Part shown: in pieces, positions 25,725 through 34,106 of the stretch | Numbering within the stretch: the stretch's first letter is position 1 | Layout: each line of letters starts with the position of its first letter | From: Lachnospiraceae bacterium UBA7179 | GTDB lineage: Bacteria > Bacillota > Clostridia > Lachnospirales > Lachnospiraceae | DNA: 64,000 nucleotides | Assembly (NCBI GenBank): GCA_002491195.1 | Contig: DKVL01000101.1 | Span: 11,497 to 75,496, forward strand | Direction: 5' to 3' | Notes under the pieces: generated by a model | Told to the model about the DNA's origin: nothing | What the model saw: only the letters and a program-made list of their open reading frames with translations | Databases searched by the model: none | Made by a program: the position numbers and the translations under genes

Positions 25725-27503
25725 CTAAAAATTCCGAAAACGCTCATAGCGCTCGCATGCAATCTGCTCTCCGGATTTTCCGTTATATTTCTCCAAAAAC
25801 TCTTTGATGTGCTCCTTCATATAGCTGCCAATCGCCGACGCTGTCTTCTTGTCCGCACCGCCAAACTCGGGAATGATGCGTTCGATCACACCAAGCCGCT
25901 TCAAGTCCTGTGCGGTAATGTTCATGACCTCGCTCGCCTCCTGCGCCCGGTTCGAATCCTTCCAGAGAATCGAAGCAAAACCCTCTGGCGAAAGAATCGA
26001 ATACGTTGCATTCTCCATCATCCAGACTTCGTTTCCAACTGCCGTTGCAAGCGCACCACCGCTGCCGCCCTCTCCGATGAGGATGCAGAGCACCGGAACT
26101 TTCAGCCCTGACATTTCCAACAGATTGCGCGCGATCGCTTCCCCCTGTCCGCGCTCCTCCGCCTCAAGACCGCAGAATGCACCCGACGTGTTGACAAAAC
26201 TGATAATCGGACGATTGAATTTCTCCGCCTGCTTCATCAGACGCAGCGCTTTCCGATAGCCCTCAGGCAGCGGCATACCAAAATTTCTCTCCTGACATTC
26301 CTTAAAATCTTTGCCCTTGATGTCAGCCAGTACTGTCACCGGCTGTCCTTCCAGGAATGCGATCCCGCCGATCAGCGCCTTGTCGTCCGCAAATCCTCTG
26401 TCGCCATGCGCCTCAACAAAAATATCAAAAATACTATCCATATAATCCAGCGCAGACGGACGCTCCACCTGACGGACTGCCTTGACCTTCTCCCACGCAC
26501 TGCGCGGTTTTGACTTCCATGACTGCTCCTTTAACTCCTCACTGAGCTCAAAATGAAAATCCGTATCGGGATAAAAATTCGTATACGTTTTCTTCCCTGT
26601 ATTCTGATGGGACTTGATCAGAAAATGAATCGTCTTCTTCAGATTCTCGCGAAGCACGATCCCATCCACAAAACCATGCTCCACCAAAAATTCCGATGTC
26701 TGGAACCCTTCCGGAAGCTCCTGGCCGATCGTCTGCTTGATCACCCTCGGCCCTGCAAAACCGATCAAAGCTCCTGGTTCCGCCATAATCACATCGCCGA
26801 GCATCGCAAAGCTTGCCGTCACACCGCCGGTCGTAGGATCGGTCAGGATCGTACAGTACAAAAGTCCTGCATCGCCATGTTTCTTGATCGCAGCTGCGGT
26901 CTTTGCCATCTGCATCAGGGAGACAATCCCCTCCTGCATTCTTGCCCCGCCGGAACAACAGAACAAAAATACCGGAAGTTTCAGCTCTGTCGCACGCTCG
27001 ATCGCCTTTGTGATCTTCTCGCCCACAACGTGTCCCATACTTGCCATCATAAAACGGGAATCACACACGCCAAGGACGATATCATTGCCGAATACCTTGC
27101 AGCGTCCTACGGTCACTGCCTCCTTCAATCCTGTCTTTTCCCGCGCTGCAGCCAGCTTATCCTCGTATCCCTCATAATCCAACGGGTTGCTGACTTCCAT
27201 ATCCTCAAACCAGGGCTCAAAGCTCTTCGCGTCAGCAACCATGCGGATACGATTGTTTGTCCGTACCCTGAAATAACCGCCGCACTCGTAGCACACATAC
27301 TTTTTCCTGACAACGCGCGCGCGGTCTACCATCTTACCGCACTTTGGACATTTGACCAGACTGTTATCCTCTTTCTTTTCAGCCTTAGCCTCTTCTGTGG
27401 CATCCTGCGCGTTCTCCTGTTTATTTTTTAATTTTTCCTCAACCCTATTATGCAAATTAATCGGAAATCTTCTCTTGGTTTTGATATGTTGTTCCTTGTC
27501 CAT
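25725..27503 (-). CDS. accDA: Acetyl-CoA carboxylase carboxyltransferase, beta and alpha subunits fused (AccD-AccA)
   Basis: One 592-residue ORF carries both carboxyltransferase subunits. Residues ~50-285 are AccD with its zinc ribbon (Cys52, Cys55, Cys71, Cys74) and SGGARMQEGIVSLMQMAKT. Residues ~300-590 are AccA with YMDSIFDIFVEAHGDRGF, ISFVNTSGAFCGLEAEERGQ and GEGGSGGALATAVGNEVWMM. No stop or frameshift separates them. The N-terminal ~45 residues are a lysine/glutamate-rich extension. The enzyme carboxylates acetyl-CoA to malonyl-CoA with AccB/AccC, which are not in this window. The start ATG 27503 follows TAAGGAGGTTGGACG. Confidence 0.95.
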   Translation of the reverse strand: MDKEQHIKTKRRFPINLHNRVEEKLKNKQENAQDATEEAKAEKKEDNSLVKCPKCGKMVDRARVVRKKYVCYECGGYFRVRTNNRIRMVADAKSFEPWFEDMEVSNPLDYEGYEDKLAAAREKTGLKEAVTVGRCKVFGNDIVLGVCDSRFMMASMGHVVGEKITKAIERATELKLPVFLFCCSGGARMQEGIVSLMQMAKTAAAIKKHGDAGLLYCTILTDPTTGGVTASFAMLGDVIMAEPGALIGFAGPRVIKQTIGQELPEGFQTSEFLVEHGFVDGIVLRENLKKTIHFLIKSHQNTGKKTYTNFYPDTDFHFELSEELKEQSWKSKPRSAWEKVKAVRQVERPSALDYMDSIFDIFVEAHGDRGFADDKALIGGIAFLEGQPVTVLADIKGKDFKECQERNFGMPLPEGYRKALRLMKQAEKFNRPIISFVNTSGAFCGLEAEERGQGEAIARNLLEMSGLKVPVLCILIGEGGSGGALATAVGNEVWMMENATYSILSPEGFASILWKDSNRAQEASEVMNITAQDLKRLGVIERIIPEFGGADKKTASAIGSYMKEHIKEFLEKYNGKSGEQIACERYERFRNF

Positions 27504-27550
27504 CGTCCAACCTCCTTACCATCTATTGACACATATATGCCAACACCCGC

Positions 27551-27591
27551 GAAGAACGCTGCCTTTTGCGTTCTTCTAAACATTAATGTTT
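27551..27591 (-). repeat. Dispersed hairpin element, family 1 copy 3, between fabZ and accDA
   Basis: Hairpin A (27551-27576) pairs GAAGAACGC with GCGTTCTTC around TGCCTTTT, matching hairpin A of the copies at 2809 and 23594. Hairpin B is missing; a palindrome AAACATTAATGTTT (27578-27591) stands in its place. Confidence 0.7.
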
Positions 27592-27592
27592 T

Positions 27593-28033
27593 TTATTCCC
27601 CAATAGCAAACATTAACTCTGCCTTGCAGGCAACCTTGCCGTCGACTGTCGCGACAGCCTCCCCGACGCCGATTGGTCCCTTGACCTTTGTAATCTTCGT
27701 CTCAAGCATCAGCACATCCCCTGGAAGCACCTTCTGTTTAAACCGTGCCTTATTGATTCCTGCAAAATACGCTGTCTTACCTTTCCACTCCGGCTGTCCA
27801 AGCAGCGCAACCGCTCCAACCTGTGCTAAGGCCTCCACGATCAGTACGCCCGGCATCACTGGATTTCCCGGAAAGTGCCCTGCAAAAAATGGTTCGTTAA
27901 AGCTCACACATTTCCTGCCAACTGCCCTGACGCCTTCTTCAAGCTCCTCAATGGTATCAATCAGCATAAACGGATGCCTGTGCGGAATGATTTCCATGAT
28001 TTCCTTTGCTGTATAAACTGACATATGTGTCAC
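27593..28033 (-). CDS. fabZ: 3-hydroxyacyl-ACP dehydratase (FabZ)
   Basis: A 146-residue hot-dog enzyme that dehydrates 3-hydroxyacyl-ACP. The catalytic His is in IIPHRHPFMLIDTIEELEEG and the catalytic Glu in FPGNPVMPGVLIVEALAQVG. Length and C-terminus are standard. The start ATG 28033 follows AAAAAGGTGACACAT. The 104-bp gap to fabF on one side and the 89-bp gap to accDA on the other are where accB and accC often sit in related operons. Confidence 0.96.
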   Translation of the reverse strand: MTHMSVYTAKEIMEIIPHRHPFMLIDTIEELEEGVRAVGRKCVSFNEPFFAGHFPGNPVMPGVLIVEALAQVGAVALLGQPEWKGKTAYFAGINKARFKQKVLPGDVLMLETKITKVKGPIGVGEAVATVDGKVACKAELMFAIGE

Positions 28034-28137
28034 CTTTTTCCTTCTATATATAATAAACTACTCTAACTATTTATGAAAATGTCCTGTCAAAGTTTCTTGC
28101 CCAAAAACTTCTTTACAGAAACGTTTCTTCCGTATCA

Positions 28138-29373
28138 CTACTCCGCATATTTCTTCACTAAGATGCTGGCATTGTGTCCGCCAAATCCCAGAGAATTGCT
28201 GAGTGCGTACATTAAATCCCCGCTGCTGCTCTCTTTGCAGTAGTCCAGATCCATCTCCTCCTCGCTCTCTGTGAGTCCGACAGTCCGATGGATATATCCC
28301 TCCTGCAATTCTTTCACGCATACAACAAACTCAACTGCTCCCGCTGCACCCAGGAGATGGCCTACCATGGACTTGGTAGAATTGATCTTAATATCCTTGG
28401 CGTGGTCGCCAAATGCAAGTTTGATCGCCCGCGTCTCAAACAGATCATTGTGGTGCGTCGCTGTTCCATGCGCATTGATGTAGGTGATCTCCTCCGGTGA
28501 AGCACCCGCATCCTTCACAGCATTGAGCATCGCTGTCGCTGCGCCCGCGCCGTCTTCCGCCGGTGAAGTGATGTGATATGCGTCTGATGAACAGCCATAT
28601 CCCACTACTTCCGCATAGATCTTTGCGCCGCGTGCCTTGGCGTGCTCAAGCTCCTCGAGCACGACAATCCCTGCACCTTCCCCCATGACAAAACCACTTC
28701 TGTCCTTGTCAAACGGAATCGAACAGCGCGTCGGATCCTCGCAGGTCGAAAGCGCTGTCAGGGAAGAAAAACCTGCAATGCCAATCGGTGTGATCGAACT
28801 CTCTGTTCCACCTGCCACCATGATATCCGCATCTCCGTACTGAATCGTCCGAAATGCCTCGCCGATCGAGTTTGTACCGGTAGCGCATGCTGTCACCACA
28901 TTGATGCTCTTGCCTTTGAGATTGTAAGCTATGCTCACATTTCCCGCTGCCATGTTGGATATCATCAGCGGAACCAGGAGCGGCGCCACTCTGGAAGGTC
29001 CTTTTTCCTCCAGTTTAGTGTGCTCCCTCTCCATCGCCTGAAGGCTTCCGATGCCGCTTCCCACTGCGCATCCTGCTCTGTAAGGATCTTCTTTCGTCAT
29101 ATCCAGGCCAGCGTCCTCGATCGCCTCCTTCGCCGCAGCAACGGCGAACTGACAGAAAGGTTCCATTCGGCGCGCAGCTTTTTTGTCCATAAAATCAGCA
29201 GCATTGAAGTCCTTGACCTCCGCTGCCAACTTGCATTTGTAATCTGTCGTATCAAAATAGGAGATCGGCCCAAAACCGATTTTTCCCTCTTTTACGCTGT
29301 TCCAGAAAGACGCAACATCATTGCCAATCGGGGTGATCGCCCCCATTCCTGTTACCACTACTCTTCTTTTCAT
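28138..29373 (-). CDS. fabF: 3-oxoacyl-ACP synthase II (FabF)
   Basis: A 411-residue elongation condensing enzyme. The Cys-His-His triad is Cys163 in VTACATGTNS, His302 in NAHGTATHHND and His339 in SMVGHLLGAAG. The chosen start ATG 29373 (MKRRVVVTGMGAITPIG) follows GCAAGGGGTATAAAA; the longer frame to 29409 has no site. A small hairpin with TCCG loop (29386-29403) lies just upstream, within the operon. Confidence 0.96.
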   Translation of the reverse strand: MKRRVVVTGMGAITPIGNDVASFWNSVKEGKIGFGPISYFDTTDYKCKLAAEVKDFNAADFMDKKAARRMEPFCQFAVAAAKEAIEDAGLDMTKEDPYRAGCAVGSGIGSLQAMEREHTKLEEKGPSRVAPLLVPLMISNMAAGNVSIAYNLKGKSINVVTACATGTNSIGEAFRTIQYGDADIMVAGGTESSITPIGIAGFSSLTALSTCEDPTRCSIPFDKDRSGFVMGEGAGIVVLEELEHAKARGAKIYAEVVGYGCSSDAYHITSPAEDGAGAATAMLNAVKDAGASPEEITYINAHGTATHHNDLFETRAIKLAFGDHAKDIKINSTKSMVGHLLGAAGAVEFVVCVKELQEGYIHRTVGLTESEEEMDLDYCKESSSGDLMYALSNSLGFGGHNASILVKKYAE

Positions 29374-29385
29374 TTTTATACCCCT

Positions 29386-29403
29386 TGCGTGCTCCGGCAC
29401 GCA
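29386..29403 (-). other. Intra-operon hairpin upstream of fabF
   Basis: TGCGTGC/GCACGCA with a 4-nt loop, between fabG and fabF. It lacks a U-run on the minus strand, so an mRNA-stability or processing structure is more likely than a terminator. Confidence 0.5.
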
Positions 29404-29440
29404 TACCAATCAATCGTTTGAAAGTGACCCTTCTGTTTTC

Positions 29441-30181
29441 CTATATACACATGCCACCGTCAACACAGATAACTTGTCCCGTGATGTAGTCCGAGTGCTC
29501 TCCTGCCAGAAACAGTACCAGATCCGCGATATTCTGCGTGCTGCCCATCTTTCCCATGGGAATCATGCTGCTTAATGTTTTCCTGGCATCTTCTGTCATA
29601 TTCCTGGTCATATCCGTGTCAATAAATCCTGGTGCAACCGCATTGACATTGATCCCGCGGCTTGCAAATTCCCGCGCCACACTCTTGGTCAGACCGATCA
29701 ATCCCGCCTTTGACGCAGAATAATTGGCCTGTCCTGCATTGCCAAGGACACCGCTCACAGAGGAAATGTTAATAATCTTCCCGCTTCTCTGCTTGATCAG
29801 GCTGCGCGAAAGATGTCTGATCATGTTAAAAGCGCCCTTTAAATTCGTGTCAAGAACCGCGTCATAATCCTCTTCCGTCATACGCATGATCAGGTTATCT
29901 CTGGTCACACCTGCATTGTTTACAAGGATATCCACCTTCTTGTACTTTGCAAGAACCTCCTTGACAAACTCCTCGCTGGATGCAAAATCAGACACATTAC
30001 ACTGCATTGCCTCCGCGCTGCCGCCGCTTTGTTCAATTTCCGCTACAACTGCCTCCGCATTCTCCTTAGAGCCATTATAATTCACGATAACTGTTGCACC
30101 GTTTTTTGCCAGCGTGAGTGCGATCTCCCTGCCGATGCCTCTGCCTGCCCCTGTCACCAGGGCGACTTTTCCCGTTAACAT
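29441..30181 (-). CDS. fabG: 3-oxoacyl-ACP reductase (FabG)
   Basis: A 246-residue short-chain dehydrogenase that reduces 3-oxoacyl-ACP with NADPH. The cofactor motif is VTGAGRGIGREIAL, the NNAG motif VNNAGVTRDNL, and the catalytic Ser-Tyr-Lys are in SSVSGVLGNAGQANYSASKAG. The ATG at 30181 follows GGAGTTGGG and overlaps the fabD stop by 7 bp, indicating translational coupling. Confidence 0.97.
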   Translation of the reverse strand: MLTGKVALVTGAGRGIGREIALTLAKNGATVIVNYNGSKENAEAVVAEIEQSGGSAEAMQCNVSDFASSEEFVKEVLAKYKKVDILVNNAGVTRDNLIMRMTEEDYDAVLDTNLKGAFNMIRHLSRSLIKQRSGKIINISSVSGVLGNAGQANYSASKAGLIGLTKSVAREFASRGINVNAVAPGFIDTDMTRNMTEDARKTLSSMIPMGKMGSTQNIADLVLFLAGEHSDYITGQVICVDGGMCI

Positions 30182-31098
30182 CCCAACTCCTCCAATACTT
30201 TATCCATATCTGTTACTTTATCTATATTATAGCATTTAACGTTCTTATCGATTTTTTTCATAAAACCAGTCAACGTTTTTCCCGGTCCGATCTCTATGAA
30301 TGTATCGACGCCGTCCGCGATCATCTTCTCAACCGACTGCTGCCAGCACACAGAATTTGACACCTGATTTTTCAGAAGTGTCTTGACAGGCGCAGCCTCT
30401 GTCACATCGAGCGCATCCACATTGCTGATATATGGAATGGAAGGATTCTTAAGTTTGATACGATACAATTCTTTCTCAAGTTTTTCCCCCGCGCCTTTTA
30501 AAAGCTGCGAGTGGAAAGGTCCGCTGACTTTCAATGGCACACAGCGCTTTGCGCCAGCCTCAGAAAGTGCTTTTGCCGCCTCCGTCACTGCCTTTTCCTC
30601 GCCTGTAATGACAATCTGTCCTGGGCAGTTGTAGTTTGCGATCGTCACAATCCCTTCTGTCTGCCTACAGACTTCTTCGATCTGATCGCTGTCAAGACCG
30701 AGCACTGCTGTCATCGCGCCTCCCTCGGGATATGCTTCCTGCATGAAGATTCCGCGTTTTCTGATGATATAAAATAAATCCTTTAAATCCATGACATCTG
30801 CCGCTGCCAGCGCACCATACTCACCCAGACTCAATCCTGCTGTGACATCTGCCTTGACGCCCTTTGCTTCAAGTACCTTCAAGATTGCCACCTCTGTCGC
30901 AAGCATCGCGATCTGCGTGTACTCTGTAATGTTTATCTTGTCATTCTCCGTAAAGCAAATCTCCTCCATATCAAGCCCTGACACCTCACTGGCAAGCTGA
31001 TATACCTTCTTTGCCTCCTCATATGTATCATAAAAATCCTTTCCCATGCCCACATACTGTGAACCCTGTCCCGGGAAAATAAATGCTGTTTTGCTCAT
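30175..31098 (-). CDS. fabD: Malonyl-CoA:ACP transacylase (FabD)
   Basis: A 307-residue acyltransferase that loads malonyl onto ACP. IFPGQGSQYVGMGKDF stands at the N-terminus, the nucleophile Ser90 in AGLSLGEYGAL, and the catalytic His in SGPFHSQLL. The gene begins at ATG 31098 after AGAGAGGCAGAAA, 94 bp past fabK, with a hairpin in the gap. Confidence 0.96.
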   Translation of the reverse strand: MSKTAFIFPGQGSQYVGMGKDFYDTYEEAKKVYQLASEVSGLDMEEICFTENDKINITEYTQIAMLATEVAILKVLEAKGVKADVTAGLSLGEYGALAAADVMDLKDLFYIIRKRGIFMQEAYPEGGAMTAVLGLDSDQIEEVCRQTEGIVTIANYNCPGQIVITGEEKAVTEAAKALSEAGAKRCVPLKVSGPFHSQLLKGAGEKLEKELYRIKLKNPSIPYISNVDALDVTEAAPVKTLLKNQVSNSVCWQQSVEKMIADGVDTFIEIGPGKTLTGFMKKIDKNVKCYNIDKVTDMDKVLEELGC

Positions 31099-31115
31099 TT
31101 TCTGCCTCTCTTAGT

Positions 31116-31148
31116 GATGCAGCCAGCACGGTCTCCGGCTGCTGCATC
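31116..31148 (-). other. Intra-operon hairpin between fabK and fabD
   Basis: GATGCAGC...GCTGCATC arms with an 11-bp imperfect stem (one bulge). No U-run follows; it may partially attenuate or protect the downstream mRNA. Confidence 0.5.
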
Positions 31149-31192
31149 TATGAATCTTACCCAATTCTGCCATATTATCTTATGGCAATTCC

Positions 31193-32122
31193 TTAAAATG
31201 TCTTATTGAGGAGCGCCATACCCTGCTCCATAATCTCTGTAATGATCTCCTTACATGGCTGCTCTTTCTTGACAAGCCCTGCAATCTGCCCCGCCATAAC
31301 GGTGCCATTCACCACGTCGCCTTCCATCACCGCTTTTCTGAGGGAACCGAGTGTGAGTTTTTCCAGTTCCATGAAATCTGCGCCTTCTTTTTCCAGTCTC
31401 AGGTACTCTTTGGTCATTTTGTTTCGAATACTTCTGACAGGATGTCCTGTCGTCATTCCTGTCACTGTCGAGTCAATGTCCTTTGCCTTGATCAGCATGG
31501 CCTTGTAATTCTCATGTACAATGGACTCTGTGGCCGCCACAAAGCGTGTCCCAAGCTGCACAGCCTCCGCGCCGAGCATAAACGCCGCAGCAAATCCTCT
31601 TCCGTCTGCGATTCCGCCCGCCGCGATCACCGGAATATCCACTACGTCCACAACCTGCGGTACAAGTGCCATCGTTGTGAGCGAACCGATATGTCCGCCG
31701 CTCTCCATTCCCTCGGCCACAACCGCGTCCGCACCGCCGCGCTGCATCAGCTTTGCCATCGCGGCGCTCGCAACCACCGGAATGACTTTTACGCCAGCAT
31801 CCTTCCACAGCTGCATATATTTGGAAGGATTTCCTGCTCCGGTCGTGACGACTTTGACGCCCTCATCGACGACTACTTGCGCGATCGCGTCCGCCTCCGG
31901 GTTCATCAACATGATATTCACGCCAAAGGGCTTGTCTGTCGCTTCCTTTACCTTCTGAATCTGTTCCCTGACAAACGCTGCCGGCGCACCGCCTGCACCG
32001 ATGATTCCCAATCCGCCGGCTTCCGACACGGCTGCTGCCAGATTATGCTCAGCAACCCATGCCATACCGCCCTGTATGATTGGATACTCAATTCCTAAGA
32101 TCTCTGTAATTCTTGTTTTCAT
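31193..32122 (-). CDS. fabK: Enoyl-ACP reductase II (FabK)
   Basis: A 309-residue FMN-dependent enoyl-ACP reductase, the last step of the elongation cycle. IIQGGMAWVAEHNLAAAVSEAG, EGMESGGHIGSLTT with the catalytic His, and AAGGIADGRGFAAAFMLGAEAVQLGTRFV identify FabK rather than FabI, so triclosan-type FabI inhibitors would be expected to act poorly. The start ATG 32122 follows GGGAGCTTGT; the ORF extends 4 codons further without a site. No FabI is seen in the window. Confidence 0.93.
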   Translation of the reverse strand: MKTRITEILGIEYPIIQGGMAWVAEHNLAAAVSEAGGLGIIGAGGAPAAFVREQIQKVKEATDKPFGVNIMLMNPEADAIAQVVVDEGVKVVTTGAGNPSKYMQLWKDAGVKVIPVVASAAMAKLMQRGGADAVVAEGMESGGHIGSLTTMALVPQVVDVVDIPVIAAGGIADGRGFAAAFMLGAEAVQLGTRFVAATESIVHENYKAMLIKAKDIDSTVTGMTTGHPVRSIRNKMTKEYLRLEKEGADFMELEKLTLGSLRKAVMEGDVVNGTVMAGQIAGLVKKEQPCKEIITEIMEQGMALLNKTF

Positions 32123-32145
32123 ACAAGCTCCCATCTTAATCTTTT

Positions 32146-32379
32146 TTATGCCTCAACGCCCTTATCCTGCAGATATTTGATAATAGAGCCAACTGTTGTG
32201 ATCTGCTCTAAATCCTCGGGCGGGATCTCCACGCCGTACTCCTCCTGGAATGCGTCTACCATCTCAAACAAGTCAAGCGAATCTGCATCCAGGTCCTCCT
32301 TGAAACGTGTCTCCTCTGTGATCTCCACGCCCTCGATGTTTAACTGCTCCTCAATGATCTCTTTTACTCTTTCTAACAT
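32146..32379 (-). CDS. acpP: Acyl carrier protein
   Basis: A 77-residue acidic four-helix protein, first gene of the FASII operon. The phosphopantetheine serine lies in DLDADSLDLFEMVDAF. MLERVKEIIEEQLN is a standard ACP start and fixes the start at ATG 32379 rather than at upstream in-frame ATGs; an AAGGATGGAAAG site precedes it. It is immediately followed by fabK (23-bp gap). Confidence 0.96.
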   Translation of the reverse strand: MLERVKEIIEEQLNIEGVEITEETRFKEDLDADSLDLFEMVDAFQEEYGVEIPPEDLEQITTVGSIIKYLQDKGVEA

Positions 32380-32452
32380 GTTTCTTTCCATCCTTTCTTT
32401 CCATAAGATTATTGTTTTCGTTCTTTCGTTTACCTTCAATACTTTCATTTGC

Positions 32453-32497
32453 TTTGACTGTCAAATGTTTTGATTGTCAAATATTTTGATTCTCAAA
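32453..32497 (-). promoter_or_regulatory. Three tandem FabT-type operators
   Basis: TTTGACTGTCAAA (32453-32465), TTTGATTGTCAAA (32469-32481) and TTTGATTCTCAAA (32485-32497), centres exactly 16 bp apart. The pattern matches the known streptococcal FabT box TTTGATTNTCAAA. They begin about 9 nt downstream of the predicted transcription start of the acpP-fabT operon, as expected for a repressor site. Confidence 0.85.
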
Positions 32498-32512
32498 GTA
32501 TTTACTTGCTAT

Positions 32513-32541
32513 AGAATATACCTAACCCATCCTATTGTCAA
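32513..32541 (-). promoter_or_regulatory. FASII operon promoter TTGACA-N17-TATTCT
   Basis: On the minus strand, a perfect -35 (32536-32541) and -10 (32513-32518) at 17-bp spacing, directly upstream of the FabT boxes and of acpP. Confidence 0.85.
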
Positions 32542-32584
32542 CTACTTTTTTCCATTTTTTTTGGTTTTGAAAAGAAGAAAAGTC

Positions 32585-32613
32585 TTGCAGACAGTCAAAA
32601 GATGTCATATAAT
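32585..32613 (+). promoter_or_regulatory. Promoter TTGCAG-N17-TATAAT of the lipoprotein gene
   Basis: -35 at 32585-32590, perfect -10 at 32608-32613, 47 bp before ATG 32660. Confidence 0.7.
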
Positions 32614-32659
32614 AATCCTATTCTATAGATTGTAAAGATTGCAAAAATGGAGGATTACT

Positions 32660-33349
32660 ATGCAAAAGAGGTCTATTGCAAAACAATTATTAGCTCTTAC
32701 CTGCCTGTTCTCGTCTATCTGTATGTTTACGGCATGCGGCAGTTCAGAACAGCCGGAAGTTACGATTACTCTGGACGGAAAAGAGATCGGGTTGGAAGAA
32801 ACACTGAAGTCAAGTCTTGACAGAGGTTTGATTACGACAGATGCTAACGGTGAAGAAGCGGAAAGCACACTGGTTTTCGGTGCAATGGAAGTAAGTTATA
32901 ATTCGGTCCATCTTGGCACAGAATCAACACCGCATGGTTCGGAAGTTACCATTATGCTCTACAATGATACACAATCCATGACTCCGGCATCCGGCAGTAA
33001 GATTATGACATTGAATTATGACCTGACGAGCGACAGTTCCGATCAGGCGCCTGTTTTATTTAATGATATTGATTTTTGGGGAATGACACAGGATGAAGCG
33101 GTTACGGCGCTTGCGGAGAAAGGATTTAGCGTTGAGGCCGACAGCGTAAATGATGAGTATCATTTCCTTATATTTTCCGGCAAAAATGATGTGACAGTCA
33201 CAATAAATTTTGCTTTGGGCAGTGAATTTGAGAATGCCAAAGGGACGGCCCCGCAGAAAAAGGAATTAGATTTTGATCCAAATACATATTATGTCAGCGA
33301 ACTCAAGGCCAGCATTAGCGGGAAATTAAATATCGATTTCGGCAATTAA
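32660..33349 (+). CDS. Lipoprotein of unknown function, 229 aa
   Basis: ATG 32660 follows AATGGAGGATTACT. The N-terminus KQLLALTCLFSSICMFTACGSS is a lipoprotein signal with the lipobox FTAC|G, so the protein is anchored outside the membrane. The mature part is acidic and beta-rich (VTITLDGKEIGLEETLKSSL, WGMTQDEAVTALAEKGFSVE); the second segment recalls a PASTA-like helix-turn. Function unknown. It is divergent from acpP and has its own promoter at 32585-32613. Confidence 0.8.
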   Translation: MQKRSIAKQLLALTCLFSSICMFTACGSSEQPEVTITLDGKEIGLEETLKSSLDRGLITTDANGEEAESTLVFGAMEVSYNSVHLGTESTPHGSEVTIMLYNDTQSMTPASGSKIMTLNYDLTSDSSDQAPVLFNDIDFWGMTQDEAVTALAEKGFSVEADSVNDEYHFLIFSGKNDVTVTINFALGSEFENAKGTAPQKKELDFDPNTYYVSELKASISGKLNIDFGN

Positions 33350-33397
33350 ATTATTTTCCCAAAAAGAATGGAATGCTGGAAAATGATCATTCTAACA

Positions 33398-33436
33398 CAG
33401 GGAAGCAGTGGCTCGAAATGAGTCACCGCCTCCCTG
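33398..33436 (+). terminator. Hairpin after the lipoprotein gene, possible terminator
   Basis: 17 pairs with two mismatches around a GAAAT loop (CAGGGAAGCAGTGGCTC pairing with its imperfect complement), then AAATTTTA. The U-run is weak, so termination is probable but not certain. Confidence 0.5.
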
Positions 33437-33506
33437 AAATTTTACAGTCACCATATTCCGCCTTGCCGAACTGCAGGTGGCTGCCATTCAGGTAAGGAGT
33501 CATAAT

Positions 33507-34073
33507 ATGCACCGATTATACAAAAAATGCAATCCCAGATATGCCTATCATCATGATGATCAAAACAGATATGTCCGGCCTATGTCCTGGAAAGGAACTG
33601 TTCTCTGTGTATTGGCATTTTTGCTATCCAAATCAATCTGGAACCTGATCTTTGACCAAAACGAAGGATCTGGTCTCTTCACTTCTGTCATTGCTTTCTT
33701 TTACTTTGTAAATTCTTTGTACATAGACTTTATTTATTGTAAATATGAATATTTTGGAAAAACAAAAAACATTGACGAGCAGGCAAGAAAAGGCGACTGG
33801 TTAAGCTGCTTTTATATTGCTGATTCCGTTTTTGTCCTCATCGGAAGCATTTTTGCAGTCTTTCTGCTAATCATCAGCTGGCATCTCTTACCGGCCAAAA
33901 TCTGCACCCTGGTTCTGCTCTGTCCCGCTGTCTTTCTGGTGCTGCCAGTTTTTCAGGTCACTTCGAAAAAGATGACATTATTGTGGTGCATTCTGCGGGT
34001 TATCCTCTATGGAACGGCCCAGCGCGCCGGTTATCTGATCGCTTTTTTCATGGGGATTTATGCGAAATCATGA
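33507..34073 (+). CDS. Integral membrane protein of unknown function, 188 aa
   Basis: ATG 33507 follows AAGGAGTCATAAT and is preferred to the earlier in-frame start at 33477. After a cytoplasmic basic N-terminus (HRLYKKCNPRYAYHHDDQNR) there are about four or five hydrophobic segments, including GTVLCVLAFLLSKSIWNLIF and FVLIGSIFAVFLLIISW. No family recognised. It lies between the lipoprotein and the convergent methyltransferase operon. Confidence 0.7.
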   Translation: MHRLYKKCNPRYAYHHDDQNRYVRPMSWKGTVLCVLAFLLSKSIWNLIFDQNEGSGLFTSVIAFFYFVNSLYIDFIYCKYEYFGKTKNIDEQARKGDWLSCFYIADSVFVLIGSIFAVFLLIISWHLLPAKICTLVLLCPAVFLVLPVFQVTSKKMTLLWCILRVILYGTAQRAGYLIAFFMGIYAKS

Positions 34074-34106
34074 TTGCACTCATCTCCAAAAAATCTCTGA
34101 CCAATC

